Positions 1 through 9,853 are shown, counted from the first letter of the stretch. The stretch is 64,000 nucleotides of DNA from Sporomusa acidovorans (GCF_900101845.1 NZ_FNAM01000028.1:1-64000), one strand, 5' to 3'. The notes: generated from the letters alone by a model not told the origin. Program-made: numbers and translations.

Positions 1-337
1 GCGAATGCTTTGGGTGAAATCAGTTGCAGCACTCTGGCAAAGGTTAAACGGCTTGGTATACCGTTTTCCAAAGAAAGGATCGTATTAAGCCATTGCTTTC
101 GGCTAACCGCGAAATCATAGATTTCTAGCGCACTGTTAGCATTACAGGTTACTGCAAATAAACAGATGAGTAATATGTCCGATAGCTTATGTTTAATCTT
201 CCATGCCTGTCGTGGATCTGACACTTTTTCTAATATCGCAATGAGATTTTCCATCTTCTTCACCTCATTGCCTTATATTTTCTATTTCTCTCTTTTTTCC
301 TCTTTTTTTATAACTTATTTTTCATGAACATCCCCTG
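1..337 (-). mobile_element. ISAs1-family insertion sequence, left part outside window
   Basis: The transposase start at 254 is followed by an AT-rich non-coding stretch. Just beyond it the NuoF-like gene resumes abruptly in mid-domain. Read on the minus strand, the probable element end is the CAGGGGATGTTCATG stretch that begins at 337; ISAs1 elements generally start with CAG-rich tips. The far end and the target duplication are outside the window, so the exact border is inferred. Confidence 0.6.
3..254 (-). CDS. ISAs1-family transposase, N-terminal part (runs off left edge)
   Basis: Eighty-four codons are open from an ATG at 254 down to the window edge. The product begins MENLIAILEK and contains SDPRQAWKIKHKLSDILL and later NGIPSRLTF. 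This matches the transposase-associated N-terminal domain of ISAs1 elements (pattern D-P-R ... K-H-L-DILL ... NGIPS-T-R). The catalytic DDE core would lie further left and is not in the window. The protein would excise and reinsert the element. An AAG-rich ribosome-binding stretch (GGTGAAGAAG) lies just upstream. The gene points away from the NuoF-like fragment it interrupts. Confidence 0.8.
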   Translation of the reverse strand, partial: MENLIAILEKVSDPRQAWKIKHKLSDILLICLFAVTCNANSALEIYDFAVSRKQWLNTILSLENGIPSRLTFARVLQLISPKAF

Positions 338-1052
338 GTTCATTGAAGTGCCTTTGGGCATCCATACCAAGGTGTTAGCCGAGCAAATCGGCGGTACCGG
401 GGAAACGGCCATAAAAGCACTGCAAATTGGCGGTCCGTCCGGCGGAATCCTGCCGTACAGTGATTTTGCGTTAGATTATGAAACGGCGGCTTCAGCAGGG
501 GCAATTATGGGATCAGGGGGACTGGTTGTGTTAGGGCATAACCGTTGTTTGGTAGATCTGGCCCGGCACTTAGTTGGTTTTATGGCTAAAGAATCCTGCG
601 GTAAATGCACTGTCTGCCGTGACGGCCTGGCAGAATTGGAGAATAAGCTGCTGTCGCTTACGCTTGGCAAGGCGCAAGATAATATATTAAAAGAAATTAA
701 AGAACTGAGCCAGGTCATCCAAGAATTGTCACTGTGCGGACTTGGACGGACGGCGGTCAATCCGGTGATAAGCACGTTACATCATTTCTTAAAAGAATAC
801 GCGGCCCACGTCAAAGGGCGGTGTCCTGCTGTTAGCTGCAAGCCCCTTATCGATTTTGAGATTATCCTGCCCTGCAGAATGTGCCGGGCTTGTTACACGG
901 TTTGTCCGACGGGGGCAGTGAAAATGCGAGCAGGTAAAGAACGTATCCTGGTGGATCGTAAACTTTGTACGAAGTGCTGGGCTTGCTATGAAGTCTGTCC
1001 CTTCCACTATATCAGGATCACTTCGGAGGAATATCAATGGAAAGATTCGTAG
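324..1052 (+). pseudogene. NuoF/HydB-like NADH-binding subunit, 3' half left by IS insertion
   Basis: The reading frame encodes only the C-terminal part of a NuoF-type flavoprotein subunit, as found in complex I and in NAD-linked hydrogenases and formate dehydrogenases. It opens in the middle of the SLBB domain (FIEVPLG, then GGPSGG). It continues through the iron-sulfur segment (ESCGKCTVCRDG ... LCGLGRTA) and ends with two ferredoxin motifs (CRMCRACYTVCPTGA and CTKCWACYEVCPF). The FMN/NADH-binding half of about 200-300 residues is missing; an ISAs1 element takes its place. The ATG at 324 probably belongs to the insertion sequence, so translation there would be fortuitous. The 3' end overlaps the next gene by 16 bases, as expected for a former operon. 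Confidence 0.75.
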
Positions 1053-1672
1053 AAATCGCAATTGACGGGCAGATAGCGAAGGTAAAAACCACAACTTCTT
1101 TACTGCAAGCACTACGGGAGCAAGGAAAGAACCTTCCGGCTTTGTGCTATCACCGGGAGCTTGAAGGGGGCGGTCATTGCGGTCTATGTGTGGTAGAAGT
1201 CAGCAAAAAAGGTGAATGTAAGCCACAGCTTGCCTGTTTAATGAAGCCGGAACAAGGGTTGCAGGTTAAAACGAAAACTCTACGGATCGACCAGTTGCGT
1301 TCTTGGTGTGCCCGACTATTGCTTCAATATCGACCGTTTGTAAATCCGGAAGTGGAGAAAATGCTTTTACAATTAATTCGGGATGGAGACGGCGACGGGG
1401 AATTGAATTACGATTACGAAGGCAGCAGAAAGACGGCAAAAGAAAAAGCATCTGGTTGTATTCTATGTGGCCTTTGTATAAGGATTTGCCGGAAGATTGG
1501 CAAAAACCGCCTTACCTTTTTAGGCAGGGGGAAGAGCCTTAGAGTGGGGTTTGTGCCGGCAAAAAATGAGGCAGACAATTGCGGGCGCTGTAAGGCATGT
1601 TTTCTGCTTTGCCCTACAGGCTTTATATCGACTGCCGTTCGGCAAGCTTTTATGTCCGGCTTGTATAAATAA
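1037..1672 (+). CDS. NuoG/HoxU-like iron-sulfur electron-transfer subunit
   Basis: A 211-residue protein. It starts with a plant-type [2Fe-2S] domain (CYHRELEGGGHCGLC, then a further Cys in LACLMKP), followed by a His-Cys-type linker as in NuoG. Two [4Fe-4S] motifs close the protein (CILCGLCIRICRKIG and CGRCKACFLLCPTG). This is the layout of short NuoG/HoxU subunits that pass electrons between a NuoF partner and a hydrogenase or formate dehydrogenase catalytic subunit. A GGAGG-type ribosome-binding site lies inside the end of the NuoF-like frame, and the two frames overlap. With the partner broken by an insertion sequence, its present function is doubtful. No catalytic subunit follows. Confidence 0.75.
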   Translation: MERFVEIAIDGQIAKVKTTTSLLQALREQGKNLPALCYHRELEGGGHCGLCVVEVSKKGECKPQLACLMKPEQGLQVKTKTLRIDQLRSWCARLLLQYRPFVNPEVEKMLLQLIRDGDGDGELNYDYEGSRKTAKEKASGCILCGLCIRICRKIGKNRLTFLGRGKSLRVGFVPAKNEADNCGRCKACFLLCPTGFISTAVRQAFMSGLYK

Positions 1673-1789
1673 GATCAGCTATGGAATTATTTGTGTTTGC
1701 TTTAATGGAAAAACAACTCGTTTTCCTAGCCATGAAGGCGTGAAACCGGTTGTTGTGTTTTGTTAAATGTTTGAAAATATTGAATATTG

Positions 1790-3841
1790 CTAAATATCAA
1801 GAATCTGATATTCCCGAATCTTTCTATAGAGCGTAGACTTGCTAATACCTAGCAGTTTGGCAGTTTCACGTATGTTATTTCCGGTTTGGAGAAGAGCGTC
1901 GCGGATCGAAACTTTTTCTATCTCTTGAATTGGAAGGATAACTCTATCTTTAACGACGGTTTTCGTGACGCTGTCGTCAGTTATTTCCATGGCTGTTGCT
2001 GAAATATCATCTGGCAGGTTCTCTGGCCAGATAATCCCATTTTTTGAGACATACACGGCATAAAGCATGGTATTTTCTAATTGTCTTACATTTCCGGGCC
2101 AAGTATAGTTAAGTAATTTAAACTTAGCCGTATCGCTTAAGTAAGGCGCAGGAACTTGATATTTTGTGGCTGCAGAATTGATGAAATGCTGAGCTAAATT
2201 TATAATATCATCGCCACGTTCCCGTAATGGTGGAATAGTAATTTTAAATATTGATATTCTGTAATATAAATCCAAGCGAAATTTGTTTTTACTTACTAAT
2301 TCCCGCAGGTTTTTATTGGTAGCGGCTATTAATCTGAAATCAACGGGTGTATACTTGTTGCTTCCTAGACGCATTACTCTTTTTTCTTCAAGTATTCGTA
2401 AAAGTACAGGTTGTACATCCAGGGGCATATCTCCTATTTCATCTAAAAATAGTGTACCTCCGTTTGCAAGTTCAATTTTGCCTCGCTTTCCATTTCGCTC
2501 AGCACCGGTAAAGGTTCCACCTTCGTAGCCAAACAGCTCACTTTCAATTAAGTTATGCGGAATTGCAGCACAGTTAATAGCCATAAATGGCCCATTCGGC
2601 CGGCTGCTATTGTGAATTGCTTGGGCAAATACTTCTTTTCCTGTACCACTTTCCCCTTGAATAAGAATATTAACATCAGAAGTAGCGAAATGTTTTGCTA
2701 ATGTAACCGTTTTTTCCATTTCTAAAGAAGAAGCTATTATTTTGTCAAATGAAAAACGTAGTCCAGAGTCGCTACTCTTATCAAAAGTCTTATTTACAAT
2801 CTTTTTTAGTCTTAATACATAGCCATATTTGTTACCTATATGATCTTTTACGGGATGAACTGAATGCAAGTTTATCCTCAAATCAGTATGTCCAATTTGA
2901 ATTTCAGTGTCATATATTGGTTTTCCCATTTCCAGTATCGAGTTTATGACTGGTTGGTTTCCAAAAACATTTTCTATAGGCATTCCAATTAGGTTATTAT
3001 TTTTGTAATCCAGCAATTGATAGGCTTTTAAATTAGCTTGACTAATAATACCGTTATTATTGATCGTAATGAGGGCATCTTCCGATGTTTCAAGTGTGGC
3101 ACTCAGGACCGCACTTTTCGATAATAACTGAAATTCATTTTGAATAATCCAGGCGATTGATACTACTAGTGCAAATGTATGAGCGGATTGATGAAAATCT
3201 TCGTCACTTACTATAGTCAGTGTTCCAGCTAGATTACCGAATACGTCAAAAATAGGTGATGACGACCCCGTAGATTGAAATAAAATCTGACTGTAGTGTT
3301 CAGGGCCCCAGGCCTGCATCGGAGTTTTCAGTAATAGACTTAATCCATGTGAACAGGTGCCGATTGTCTCTTCATTCCAAATCGCTCCTACCTCGAGCTG
3401 GTAAGATTGGATTGTTTTTTTATCGCGGCAAACAACTTGAAGAATGGTACCTTGAGCATCGGTCAGCATTACATAGCAATCGGTACTCTTAAAAATATTA
3501 GCTAATTTGTGTATGTAGGGGGCGGCTGCCTTTGTTAAATACTGATTTTTATTAAGTATCTGTTTAATAGTATGTGTATCTAAAAATGGAGTATTAAATT
3601 TAAAGGAATCTACACCATAATTTTTTGAGCGAATCCAAGATTCAGTTATTTCCGGGCGAATGAAGTCAAGCGGGTATGAAGGCTGGTGGTTCTTGATAAT
3701 ATCAATTTTCAGCTTGTTGATTTTATGTATGAAGTGTTCCTTTTGTTCATATACAGTATCCGCAAAACTATTACGGTTGATAATAGCTGGACTCAATACT
3801 TGTTCTAAGGGTTTCATGATGGCATTCTTCCTTTCAACCAA
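1790..3841 (-). CDS. Sigma-54-dependent transcriptional activator (AcoR-like)
   Basis: A 683-residue enhancer-binding protein. The N-terminal half has the AcoR/GAF layout (SWIRSKNYGVD, GAIWNEETIGTCSHG), followed by a PAS domain around residues 250-350. The AAA+ core shows Walker A GESGTGKE and Walker B GTLFLDEIGD. The sigma-54-contact loop reads GTFTGA rather than the usual GAFTGA. A Fis-type helix-turn-helix closes the protein (NNIRETAKLLGISKSTLYRK). Such proteins activate -24/-12 promoters in response to small ligands. The ATG at 3841 is followed closely by other Met codons and the start could be the one at residue 9. The target is not obvious: the gene sits between the hydrogenase-like remnant and a second activator read the other way. 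Confidence 0.9.
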   Translation of the reverse strand: MVERKNAIMKPLEQVLSPAIINRNSFADTVYEQKEHFIHKINKLKIDIIKNHQPSYPLDFIRPEITESWIRSKNYGVDSFKFNTPFLDTHTIKQILNKNQYLTKAAAPYIHKLANIFKSTDCYVMLTDAQGTILQVVCRDKKTIQSYQLEVGAIWNEETIGTCSHGLSLLLKTPMQAWGPEHYSQILFQSTGSSSPIFDVFGNLAGTLTIVSDEDFHQSAHTFALVVSIAWIIQNEFQLLSKSAVLSATLETSEDALITINNNGIISQANLKAYQLLDYKNNNLIGMPIENVFGNQPVINSILEMGKPIYDTEIQIGHTDLRINLHSVHPVKDHIGNKYGYVLRLKKIVNKTFDKSSDSGLRFSFDKIIASSLEMEKTVTLAKHFATSDVNILIQGESGTGKEVFAQAIHNSSRPNGPFMAINCAAIPHNLIESELFGYEGGTFTGAERNGKRGKIELANGGTLFLDEIGDMPLDVQPVLLRILEEKRVMRLGSNKYTPVDFRLIAATNKNLRELVSKNKFRLDLYYRISIFKITIPPLRERGDDIINLAQHFINSAATKYQVPAPYLSDTAKFKLLNYTWPGNVRQLENTMLYAVYVSKNGIIWPENLPDDISATAMEITDDSVTKTVVKDRVILPIQEIEKVSIRDALLQTGNNIRETAKLLGISKSTLYRKIREYQILDI

Positions 3842-4511
3842 AATTGCAGACCCTTACCTTATATTATACAATAGTTTGGATAAATTTGTAATTGTGCAAA
3901 TGTTTTAAATTTTAGACACGGCTATTGTCAGCCCTTGGCTTCTGCTAGGTATGTCCCAGATGGGCTTCACTTCAAAGGTGAAGGTACTGAATGGAGGATG
4001 GGATGGTGAGCGCCAACGTAGGGGAGAGCGAGAGCGTCTGGAACAATCCTAGAAAAATTTTTCTAGGAGTTAGTTTTTAGAATACAATTTCTCAAGTGCC
4101 AATGTCGCATAAATCTTATTAAGATGGCATTAAATCCAATACTAACTATTTAAGCAGATACTATCTTCGCACTTGATTTTACGGGATTTAACGAAAAGTT
4201 TACCAGATCATGATTTAAGAAATATTTGCGAGTATTATCAGTACACAGTATTATAGTGTGCAGGATTTATCCATATCATAGAGAAATTAGCGAATTATGG
4301 CTTATTTTGCTTATTAAGTAATAATGGCAATCAAAAGTTAAACTCATTTTTGTAACATGTATATACTATTTGGAAAAGAATTAGCAGTTCAAATTCTTTG
4401 ATTCGACTAATTACTTATTACAAGATTCTTTGTCTTGTGAATAACAAATTATACAAAGTGTAAAATCAGATGTTAGAATGCTTCGGCGGTATAGGGAAGG
4501 GTGATAGCAGC
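3842..4511. other. Divergent intergenic region between two sigma-54 activators
   Basis: About 670 bases with no convincing gene. Bases 3930-4060 are G+C-richer than the rest and look structured: a CTTCAC/GTGAAG hairpin, and a CTAGG near 3950 matched by CCTAG near 4050. The remainder is AT-rich and presumably holds both promoters. I saw no -24/-12 sigma-54 promoter here. The structured patch resembles folded RNA or intron debris but I cannot name it. Confidence 0.4.
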
Positions 4512-6590
4512 ATGATGGACGAAAATAATTCAACTGCATTATGCGGACTACAATTTGTAAATAAAGAACGATGGGAAGCTATGACACACAACAAAGAACG
4601 TTTTTTAAGAAATCAATTAAAAGATCCGCGTCATTTCCCTAATATGAATCAAGCTGTGGCCGAATCCTGGGTTCGATCGCGTAAATTAGGGGTAAATCCG
4701 CTTGATCCGCTTTGTTGTAAATACTTAGATAGTAAAGAACTAAAGATTGTTTTAGATAAAAATAAGCTTCTGATAGATATTACCGAAAATCTGTTTAACT
4801 CTTTTAAAAAACTGGTGGACTCTACAGGTTACTTATTGTATTTGTTTGATAAAGATGGCGTGTTATTGCTGGTAAGTAGTTTATTGTATCAAAATACAGA
4901 GTATGATTGGCTTGTAGGTAACCCCGGAAAAGTCTGCAACGAAAGTACAGTTGGGACTTGTGCTCATGTATTAAGTATGCGGTATAAACGTCCAGTACAA
5001 ATTATTGGACCGGAACAGTATTGCGTTGCTTTAAAAAATATGATTGGCTCAGCGGCTCCCATACTGGATGAGAATGGAGAAGTAATTGCTACTTTAGTGT
5101 TAAATCAGGAGTTGGTCAATCCAATTTTAGACAGCAATTATCAAACTTTATGTATTCACACTTTGGGATTAATTATGGCAATGACTGAAGCCATTCAAGT
5201 TCAGATTGAGCTGGAGAAAAATAATCGTTATGTACGTTCTGTCAATAGTGATCTTAGGCTTGCGTATGATACACTTGAAGCCACCCTGGATTGCATTGAT
5301 GAAGGCATTGTGAATGTTAATCAAACAGGACAGATTATCCGGATGAATCGGCACGGCCTGCGAATTTTTAATTTGGAATCAAATCAAATAGCGAATAGAA
5401 ATATTAGAGAATTTCTCGATGAAAATTCTTGCCTCATAGATTTCCTTGTTAAAGGGGAAAAAACTAGCGTTGAGGAGATTATCCGCACAAACAGGGATGA
5501 GCAATCTTATATTATCGATATTCATCCGGTACTGAACCAAGTTACTTGCCAATTGACCGGGGCGATACTCCGGTTTAATCATGTTAAAAAAATCAATGCT
5601 ATGGTAAACAGTAGGTCTGGCGCCATGGCGAGGTATAATTTTGCTGATATAATCGGTGAGAGTATGACCATGAAAAAAGCAATTGATTTGGGGCTGCGTT
5701 TTGCCGGTTTGCAGGAGACTATTTTGTTGTCGGGGGAAAGTGGCACAGGTAAGGAAATTTTTGCTCAGGCCATTCACAATAAGTGTTGTCCGCAAGGTCC
5801 GTTTATAGCGCTTAATTGCTCTGCATTGCCGCGAGACTTGATTGAGAGTGAATTATTTGGCTATGAAGCCGGTAGTTTTACTGGTGCCGATCGCAGCGGT
5901 AGGCCAGGGAAAATTGAATTGGCTAACGGAGGTACGCTTTTTTTAGATGAAATTGGTGATATGCCTTTGGAAATCCAACCTGTTTTATTAAGAGTAATCG
6001 AAAATAAGCAGGTTATGCGTATTGGTGGCCGGAGTTATAAAAAAGTCGATTTTAATATAATTGCTGCTACCAACAAAGATTTTGAGAGAGTAATGGCAGA
6101 GGGATTATTTCGCGAAGATCTTTTTTTTCGCCTGTCGGTTTTAACGATAAAGTTGCCACCTCTACGGGAGCGAGAAAATGATGTTGAAATCCTCAGTAAT
6201 TATTTTATTGAGAAATATTGCCGAAAGATTGGCCGCCAAGTTCCCCGAGTACAAGCTGCTGCCAAGAAAAAAATACTACGCTATAGTTGGCCGGGAAACG
6301 TCCGGCAACTAGAAAACGCTATGATTTATGCGATAAATGTCAGCCAGGATAATATCATCACATTGGAGTGTCTGCCTGATGCCGTATTGAGGGAAAAATC
6401 GGGCGAACTTAATGGAAAAATTGCAACCGAAAGGGAACCCTCTCTCATTTCGATGGCTAGCTGGGAAAAAACGGCCATACAGATGGCGCTAATGCGGACG
6501 AATAATAATATTCCTTTAGCGGCTGATTTATTGGAAATATCTAAGCCGACATTATATAGAAAAATAAAAACTTACAATATAAAACTTTAA
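4512..6590 (+). CDS. Sigma-54-dependent transcriptional activator (AcoR-like), probable regulator of the downstream molybdoenzyme operon
   Basis: Roughly 692 residues. An AcoR-type sensory half carries SWVRSRKLGVNP and NESTVGTCAHV, followed by a PAS-like segment around residues 270-370. The AAA+ core has GESGTGKE, GTLFLDEIGD and a GSFTGA loop. The Fis-type helix-turn-helix reads NNIPLAADLLEISKPTLYRK. The frame is open from 4470, but GGGAAGGG just before 4512 favours the ATG pair at 4512/4515. The gene is followed by its own terminator. A near-perfect sigma-54 promoter lies 320 bases downstream, ahead of the DMSO-reductase-family operon, so this protein is the natural candidate activator. The ligand is unknown. 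Confidence 0.9.
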   Translation: MMDENNSTALCGLQFVNKERWEAMTHNKERFLRNQLKDPRHFPNMNQAVAESWVRSRKLGVNPLDPLCCKYLDSKELKIVLDKNKLLIDITENLFNSFKKLVDSTGYLLYLFDKDGVLLLVSSLLYQNTEYDWLVGNPGKVCNESTVGTCAHVLSMRYKRPVQIIGPEQYCVALKNMIGSAAPILDENGEVIATLVLNQELVNPILDSNYQTLCIHTLGLIMAMTEAIQVQIELEKNNRYVRSVNSDLRLAYDTLEATLDCIDEGIVNVNQTGQIIRMNRHGLRIFNLESNQIANRNIREFLDENSCLIDFLVKGEKTSVEEIIRTNRDEQSYIIDIHPVLNQVTCQLTGAILRFNHVKKINAMVNSRSGAMARYNFADIIGESMTMKKAIDLGLRFAGLQETILLSGESGTGKEIFAQAIHNKCCPQGPFIALNCSALPRDLIESELFGYEAGSFTGADRSGRPGKIELANGGTLFLDEIGDMPLEIQPVLLRVIENKQVMRIGGRSYKKVDFNIIAATNKDFERVMAEGLFREDLFFRLSVLTIKLPPLRERENDVEILSNYFIEKYCRKIGRQVPRVQAAAKKKILRYSWPGNVRQLENAMIYAINVSQDNIITLECLPDAVLREKSGELNGKIATEREPSLISMASWEKTAIQMALMRTNNNIPLAADLLEISKPTLYRKIKTYNIKL

Positions 6591-6636
6591 AGTAAGCATT
6601 GCTTCCTGTCGTATTTATCCTATGGTAGGTGGTCAG

Positions 6637-6676
6637 ATCACTTCCGGTTTTACAAAAGACTGGAGGTGATTTTTTT
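6637..6676 (+). terminator. Rho-independent terminator of the sigma-54 activator
   Basis: A 12-bp stem (ATCACTTCCGGT against ACTGGAGGTGAT, two G-T wobbles) is followed by seven T residues. It separates the activator transcript from the sigma-54 promoter that follows. Confidence 0.85.
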
Positions 6677-6909
6677 ATGTAGTTTAAAGAATTATCTTGG
6701 TTTCCAAATTGGTTTAGCTGAAATCGCAAATTTCATGTTTGTTACAATTTCTACGAAAACGGATTATGCAACCTTTAAACGCGTGTCTCAAAAGAATGGT
6801 TTTTTTAAAAATTAAAATTTGAAAATAAAAGTTAATTTTTTTAACTAATAACAAAACTGTCCTTCTCCTATAAGGCTGTTATATCTGGTGCTGTGGGTGA
6901 AAAAGGAGT

Positions 6910-6925
6910 TGGCATGAAACTTGCG
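6910..6925 (+). promoter_or_regulatory. Sigma-54 (-24/-12) promoter of the molybdoenzyme operon
   Basis: TGGCATGAAACTTGCG matches the TGGCAY-N5-TTGCW consensus, with the invariant GG and GC exactly ten bases apart. Transcription should start near 6936, leaving a leader of about 230 bases before the catalytic gene. Activator-binding sites probably lie in 6680-6900, but I could not define a clear palindrome there. Confidence 0.85.
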
Positions 6926-7169
6926 TTTATTATTGTCCGACACGGGACGTGCCAATAGACCGCCTAAAAAAGCAACCCATGCAACAATACAAGCTTACAG
7001 AGAGAAAGTCGTCAGAGTCGGTCTATAAGGGCGTTCTCAACTGTATCCATTGTATTGCAATTCCGCTTGCGCTTGTAACAATGTTTAGGAATTTACTGAA
7101 AGGGGGAGTAAGTCAATTTATCTATGAAAGTTTTTATTCCTGATTATTCAGCGATAGAGGAGAGAACAG

Positions 7170-9851
7170 ATGAAACAACTTGTACTTAACAGACGACAGT
7201 TTCTTAAAGCGACTGCCGTAACCGGGATTGCGGCGGCGTTTAGCGGCTCGTTTAAAACGGGGTTCACGCAAGGTGAAGCTGCGCAAGGCGCAACAGCATC
7301 TGAGACAAAGATTGTCAAAACGAACTGTAGGGCATGTGTTGCCAATTGTGGTGTTCTTGCACATGTTAAGAATGGACGTGTGGTCAAGCTTGAAGGCAAT
7401 CCTGAGTATCCTATGAGCAAAGGGGCGCTGTGTGCCAAAGGGCTTGCTGGCATTCAGGCCCTTTATCATCCTAATCGCAATAAGTATCCGATGATACGGG
7501 TTGGTAAGCGCGGTGAAAACAAATGGAAACGTATTTCATGGGATGAAGCCCTTGATACGATTGCCAAAAAACTCATGGAGACTCGGGAAAAATATGGGGC
7601 GGAAGCGGTTTTTGCTTCTACCGGCGGCGGTGGAAATCCCCAATTTTGGAGCGTTCCCCGTTTTTGCAATGCCTTTGATACACCTAACTGGTTCGAGCCT
7701 GGCTGTGCACAGTGCTATTTGCCGCGGACTTTGGCCTTTGGCATGATGTATGGTGGTGCTGATACCAGCATTGCCGACTCAAACTGTCTGGAGATTTATG
7801 ATGATGAAACACCAATCAAGACGCTGATTCTATGGGGAACTGATCCTTCCTATTCCTGTCCGGCAGGCGGTGGAGCCGCTGTGGCGGAACTACGTGCAAA
7901 AGGAGTAAAGACGGTCGTTATCGATCCGCGTCTAACGCCGGATGCCGCTAAAGCAGATGTTTGGCTGCCCATTAGGCCCGGAACCGACGTGGCGCTTATG
8001 TTGGCGTGGACTCGCTACATACTGGATAAGAAAATTTATGATCAAGAATTTGTTATGAAGTGGACAAATCTTCCTTATCTTGTAGACGTTAATACACATA
8101 TGATGCTGCGCGTCGGCGAACATCATGACGGAACACCGGATACTTTTATGGTGTGGGATACCAAGACCAATTCGGCTCAGCCCGTGTCCTATCCATGGAA
8201 TGACCGCCTTGCACCCGCACTTGAAGGCTCCTTCACAGTAAATGGCGTGGAGTGCAAGACCGGCTTTCAACTGCTCAAGGAACGGGCGGAAGCGTATACC
8301 CTTGAAAAAGCGGCCGAAATTTGCTGGCTGGATGTAAATAAGATCGAAGAGGCCATCAGAGTTTACACACAAAATGCGCCAGGCGGTATCAGTTTAGGAG
8401 TTGCCACAGACCAAAACCCAAATTCAATGCAGGCAGCTATGGGGGTGGTTATTCTTAATTCGCTGATGGGAAACGTAGAAAAACCTGGTACGCTGATGCA
8501 ACGCTTCCCGATGAGCGGTGTTGCACCTCTTTTCGGCTACATTGTTCAACCCGGCATCAAACTGCTTTCAGAAGGACAGCTCAAAAAACGTCTGGGTACT
8601 ATCGAACACAAGGGGCTTCTCCAGTGGTGGGCCGCTCAGCCATCAGCAGTCCTACAGGCTATTCTTACAGGCAAACCTTACAAACCGCGGGTATGGCTCG
8701 AACGTTCCGGCAACAAGTTCGTTACACTTGGAAACAGTTCTTCCTGGATTCCGGCAATCGAACAACTGGATTTCATCGTCCATATGTATATGTATCCTAC
8801 CTCGTTCTCGGCTTACGCCGATATTCTGCTGCCTGCACAGGAATGGCTGGAGACAGAAATGCCAGTCGAGTCTTGCAATATGCTCTTTGCCCGCCAGGCT
8901 GTAACCCATCTATGGGAGACCATGGATGAAGGATTGTTCTGGTCCAAGCTGGCCAAACGCTGCGCAGATATGGGGCATGAGAATTGCAAGAAGGCATTTG
9001 ATCCTGAATTTATGGGTAAAGACCTTCCATACTGGGACAAATGGGAAGACCTTCTCAATAAATGCACGTCGGCAGTCAATATGAAATGGGAAGAGTACAC
9101 CCAAAAGATTCCCTTTGAATTCATGCCCAAGAAAAAATGGAAAAATTACTACCTCTATAAGCAAACAGATCTGAAGACCGGGATGCCTGTGGGATTCGGT
9201 ACGCCCTCCAAAAAGCTCGAAATTTATTTGGAAAGCATAATCGAGCTTGGAAGGACAGGAAAGCCGTTCACCACCTATCCTTTACCTCCTGCTTCAAAGG
9301 ACTATGACCCGTTGCCTTATTTCGCTGAACCACATGAAAGTCCGCTTGAAGGCAGTCAACTTGCTAAAGAGTTCCCACTAGTCATGACCAACGGCCGAAT
9401 TCCGTTTTTCCACCATGGAACATTACGAAACGTTCCTTGGCTGAGGGAAATTTATCCTGTGCCCGAAATTTGGATTAACCCTAAGGATTCAGTTAAATAT
9501 GGCGTATCCCACGGAGAATGGGTATTTGTTGAATCGCAGAGAGGCAAAATTCGGGCAAAAGCCAATATAACGGAAGGTATCAGACCTGGCGTTGTCTATA
9601 TGGAGCGTTTCTGGACTCCTGAAACATTAGATACCGATACACATGGCTGGCAAGAAATGAATGTTAACATACTTTCTAAAAATGACGCTCCCTTCAATGA
9701 TGTTATAGGCACTTATACACTGCGGGGCTATCTCGTCAAGATATCGAAAGCAGATGGGCCACCGAAAGGTATTTGGCTTAAACCGGAGGAGTTCAAGAAA
9801 TGGCTGCCCGAGCCGTCCGATCCCACTCCTTTGGTGGATAAGGAGGTGTAA
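7170..9851 (+). CDS. Molybdopterin oxidoreductase catalytic subunit, Tat-exported (DMSO reductase family)
   Basis: An 893-residue bis-MGD enzyme. The N-terminus carries a twin-arginine signal (NRRQFLK plus an Ala-rich hydrophobic run). A [4Fe-4S] set follows at C53, C56, C60 and C88. Typical family motifs come next (KRISWDEAL, VIDPRLTPDA). The likely metal ligand is the Cys in QCYLPR near residue 182, so this is a Cys-type enzyme like acetylene hydratase, thiosulfate/polysulfide reductases and gut catechol dehydroxylases, not a Ser-type DmsA. The C-terminal dinucleotide-binding domain (GRIPFFHHGTLRNVPW) is present. The substrate cannot be read from the sequence; a membrane-linked reductase acting outside the cytoplasmic membrane is the inference. 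Start supported by GGAGAG at 7158-7163. Confidence 0.92.
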   Translation: MKQLVLNRRQFLKATAVTGIAAAFSGSFKTGFTQGEAAQGATASETKIVKTNCRACVANCGVLAHVKNGRVVKLEGNPEYPMSKGALCAKGLAGIQALYHPNRNKYPMIRVGKRGENKWKRISWDEALDTIAKKLMETREKYGAEAVFASTGGGGNPQFWSVPRFCNAFDTPNWFEPGCAQCYLPRTLAFGMMYGGADTSIADSNCLEIYDDETPIKTLILWGTDPSYSCPAGGGAAVAELRAKGVKTVVIDPRLTPDAAKADVWLPIRPGTDVALMLAWTRYILDKKIYDQEFVMKWTNLPYLVDVNTHMMLRVGEHHDGTPDTFMVWDTKTNSAQPVSYPWNDRLAPALEGSFTVNGVECKTGFQLLKERAEAYTLEKAAEICWLDVNKIEEAIRVYTQNAPGGISLGVATDQNPNSMQAAMGVVILNSLMGNVEKPGTLMQRFPMSGVAPLFGYIVQPGIKLLSEGQLKKRLGTIEHKGLLQWWAAQPSAVLQAILTGKPYKPRVWLERSGNKFVTLGNSSSWIPAIEQLDFIVHMYMYPTSFSAYADILLPAQEWLETEMPVESCNMLFARQAVTHLWETMDEGLFWSKLAKRCADMGHENCKKAFDPEFMGKDLPYWDKWEDLLNKCTSAVNMKWEEYTQKIPFEFMPKKKWKNYYLYKQTDLKTGMPVGFGTPSKKLEIYLESIIELGRTGKPFTTYPLPPASKDYDPLPYFAEPHESPLEGSQLAKEFPLVMTNGRIPFFHHGTLRNVPWLREIYPVPEIWINPKDSVKYGVSHGEWVFVESQRGKIRAKANITEGIRPGVVYMERFWTPETLDTDTHGWQEMNVNILSKNDAPFNDVIGTYTLRGYLVKISKADGPPKGIWLKPEEFKKWLPEPSDPTPLVDKEV

Positions 9852-9853
9852 TT

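Noticed and set aside
1551-1766. Frame overlapping the end of the NuoG-like gene
   Set aside because: It lies in another frame of a well-supported gene; the part beyond it has no start or domain.
3930-4060. TPP riboswitch or group II intron in the activator gap
   Set aside because: CCAACGTAGGG recalls the TPP aptamer, but the CTGAGA block is missing; no intron domain V is seen. Left as unassigned structured sequence.
6949-7143. 64-residue frame in the sigma-54 leader before the molybdoenzyme gene
   Set aside because: It starts at GTG without a ribosome-binding site and the product has no recognisable pattern; more likely untranslated leader.
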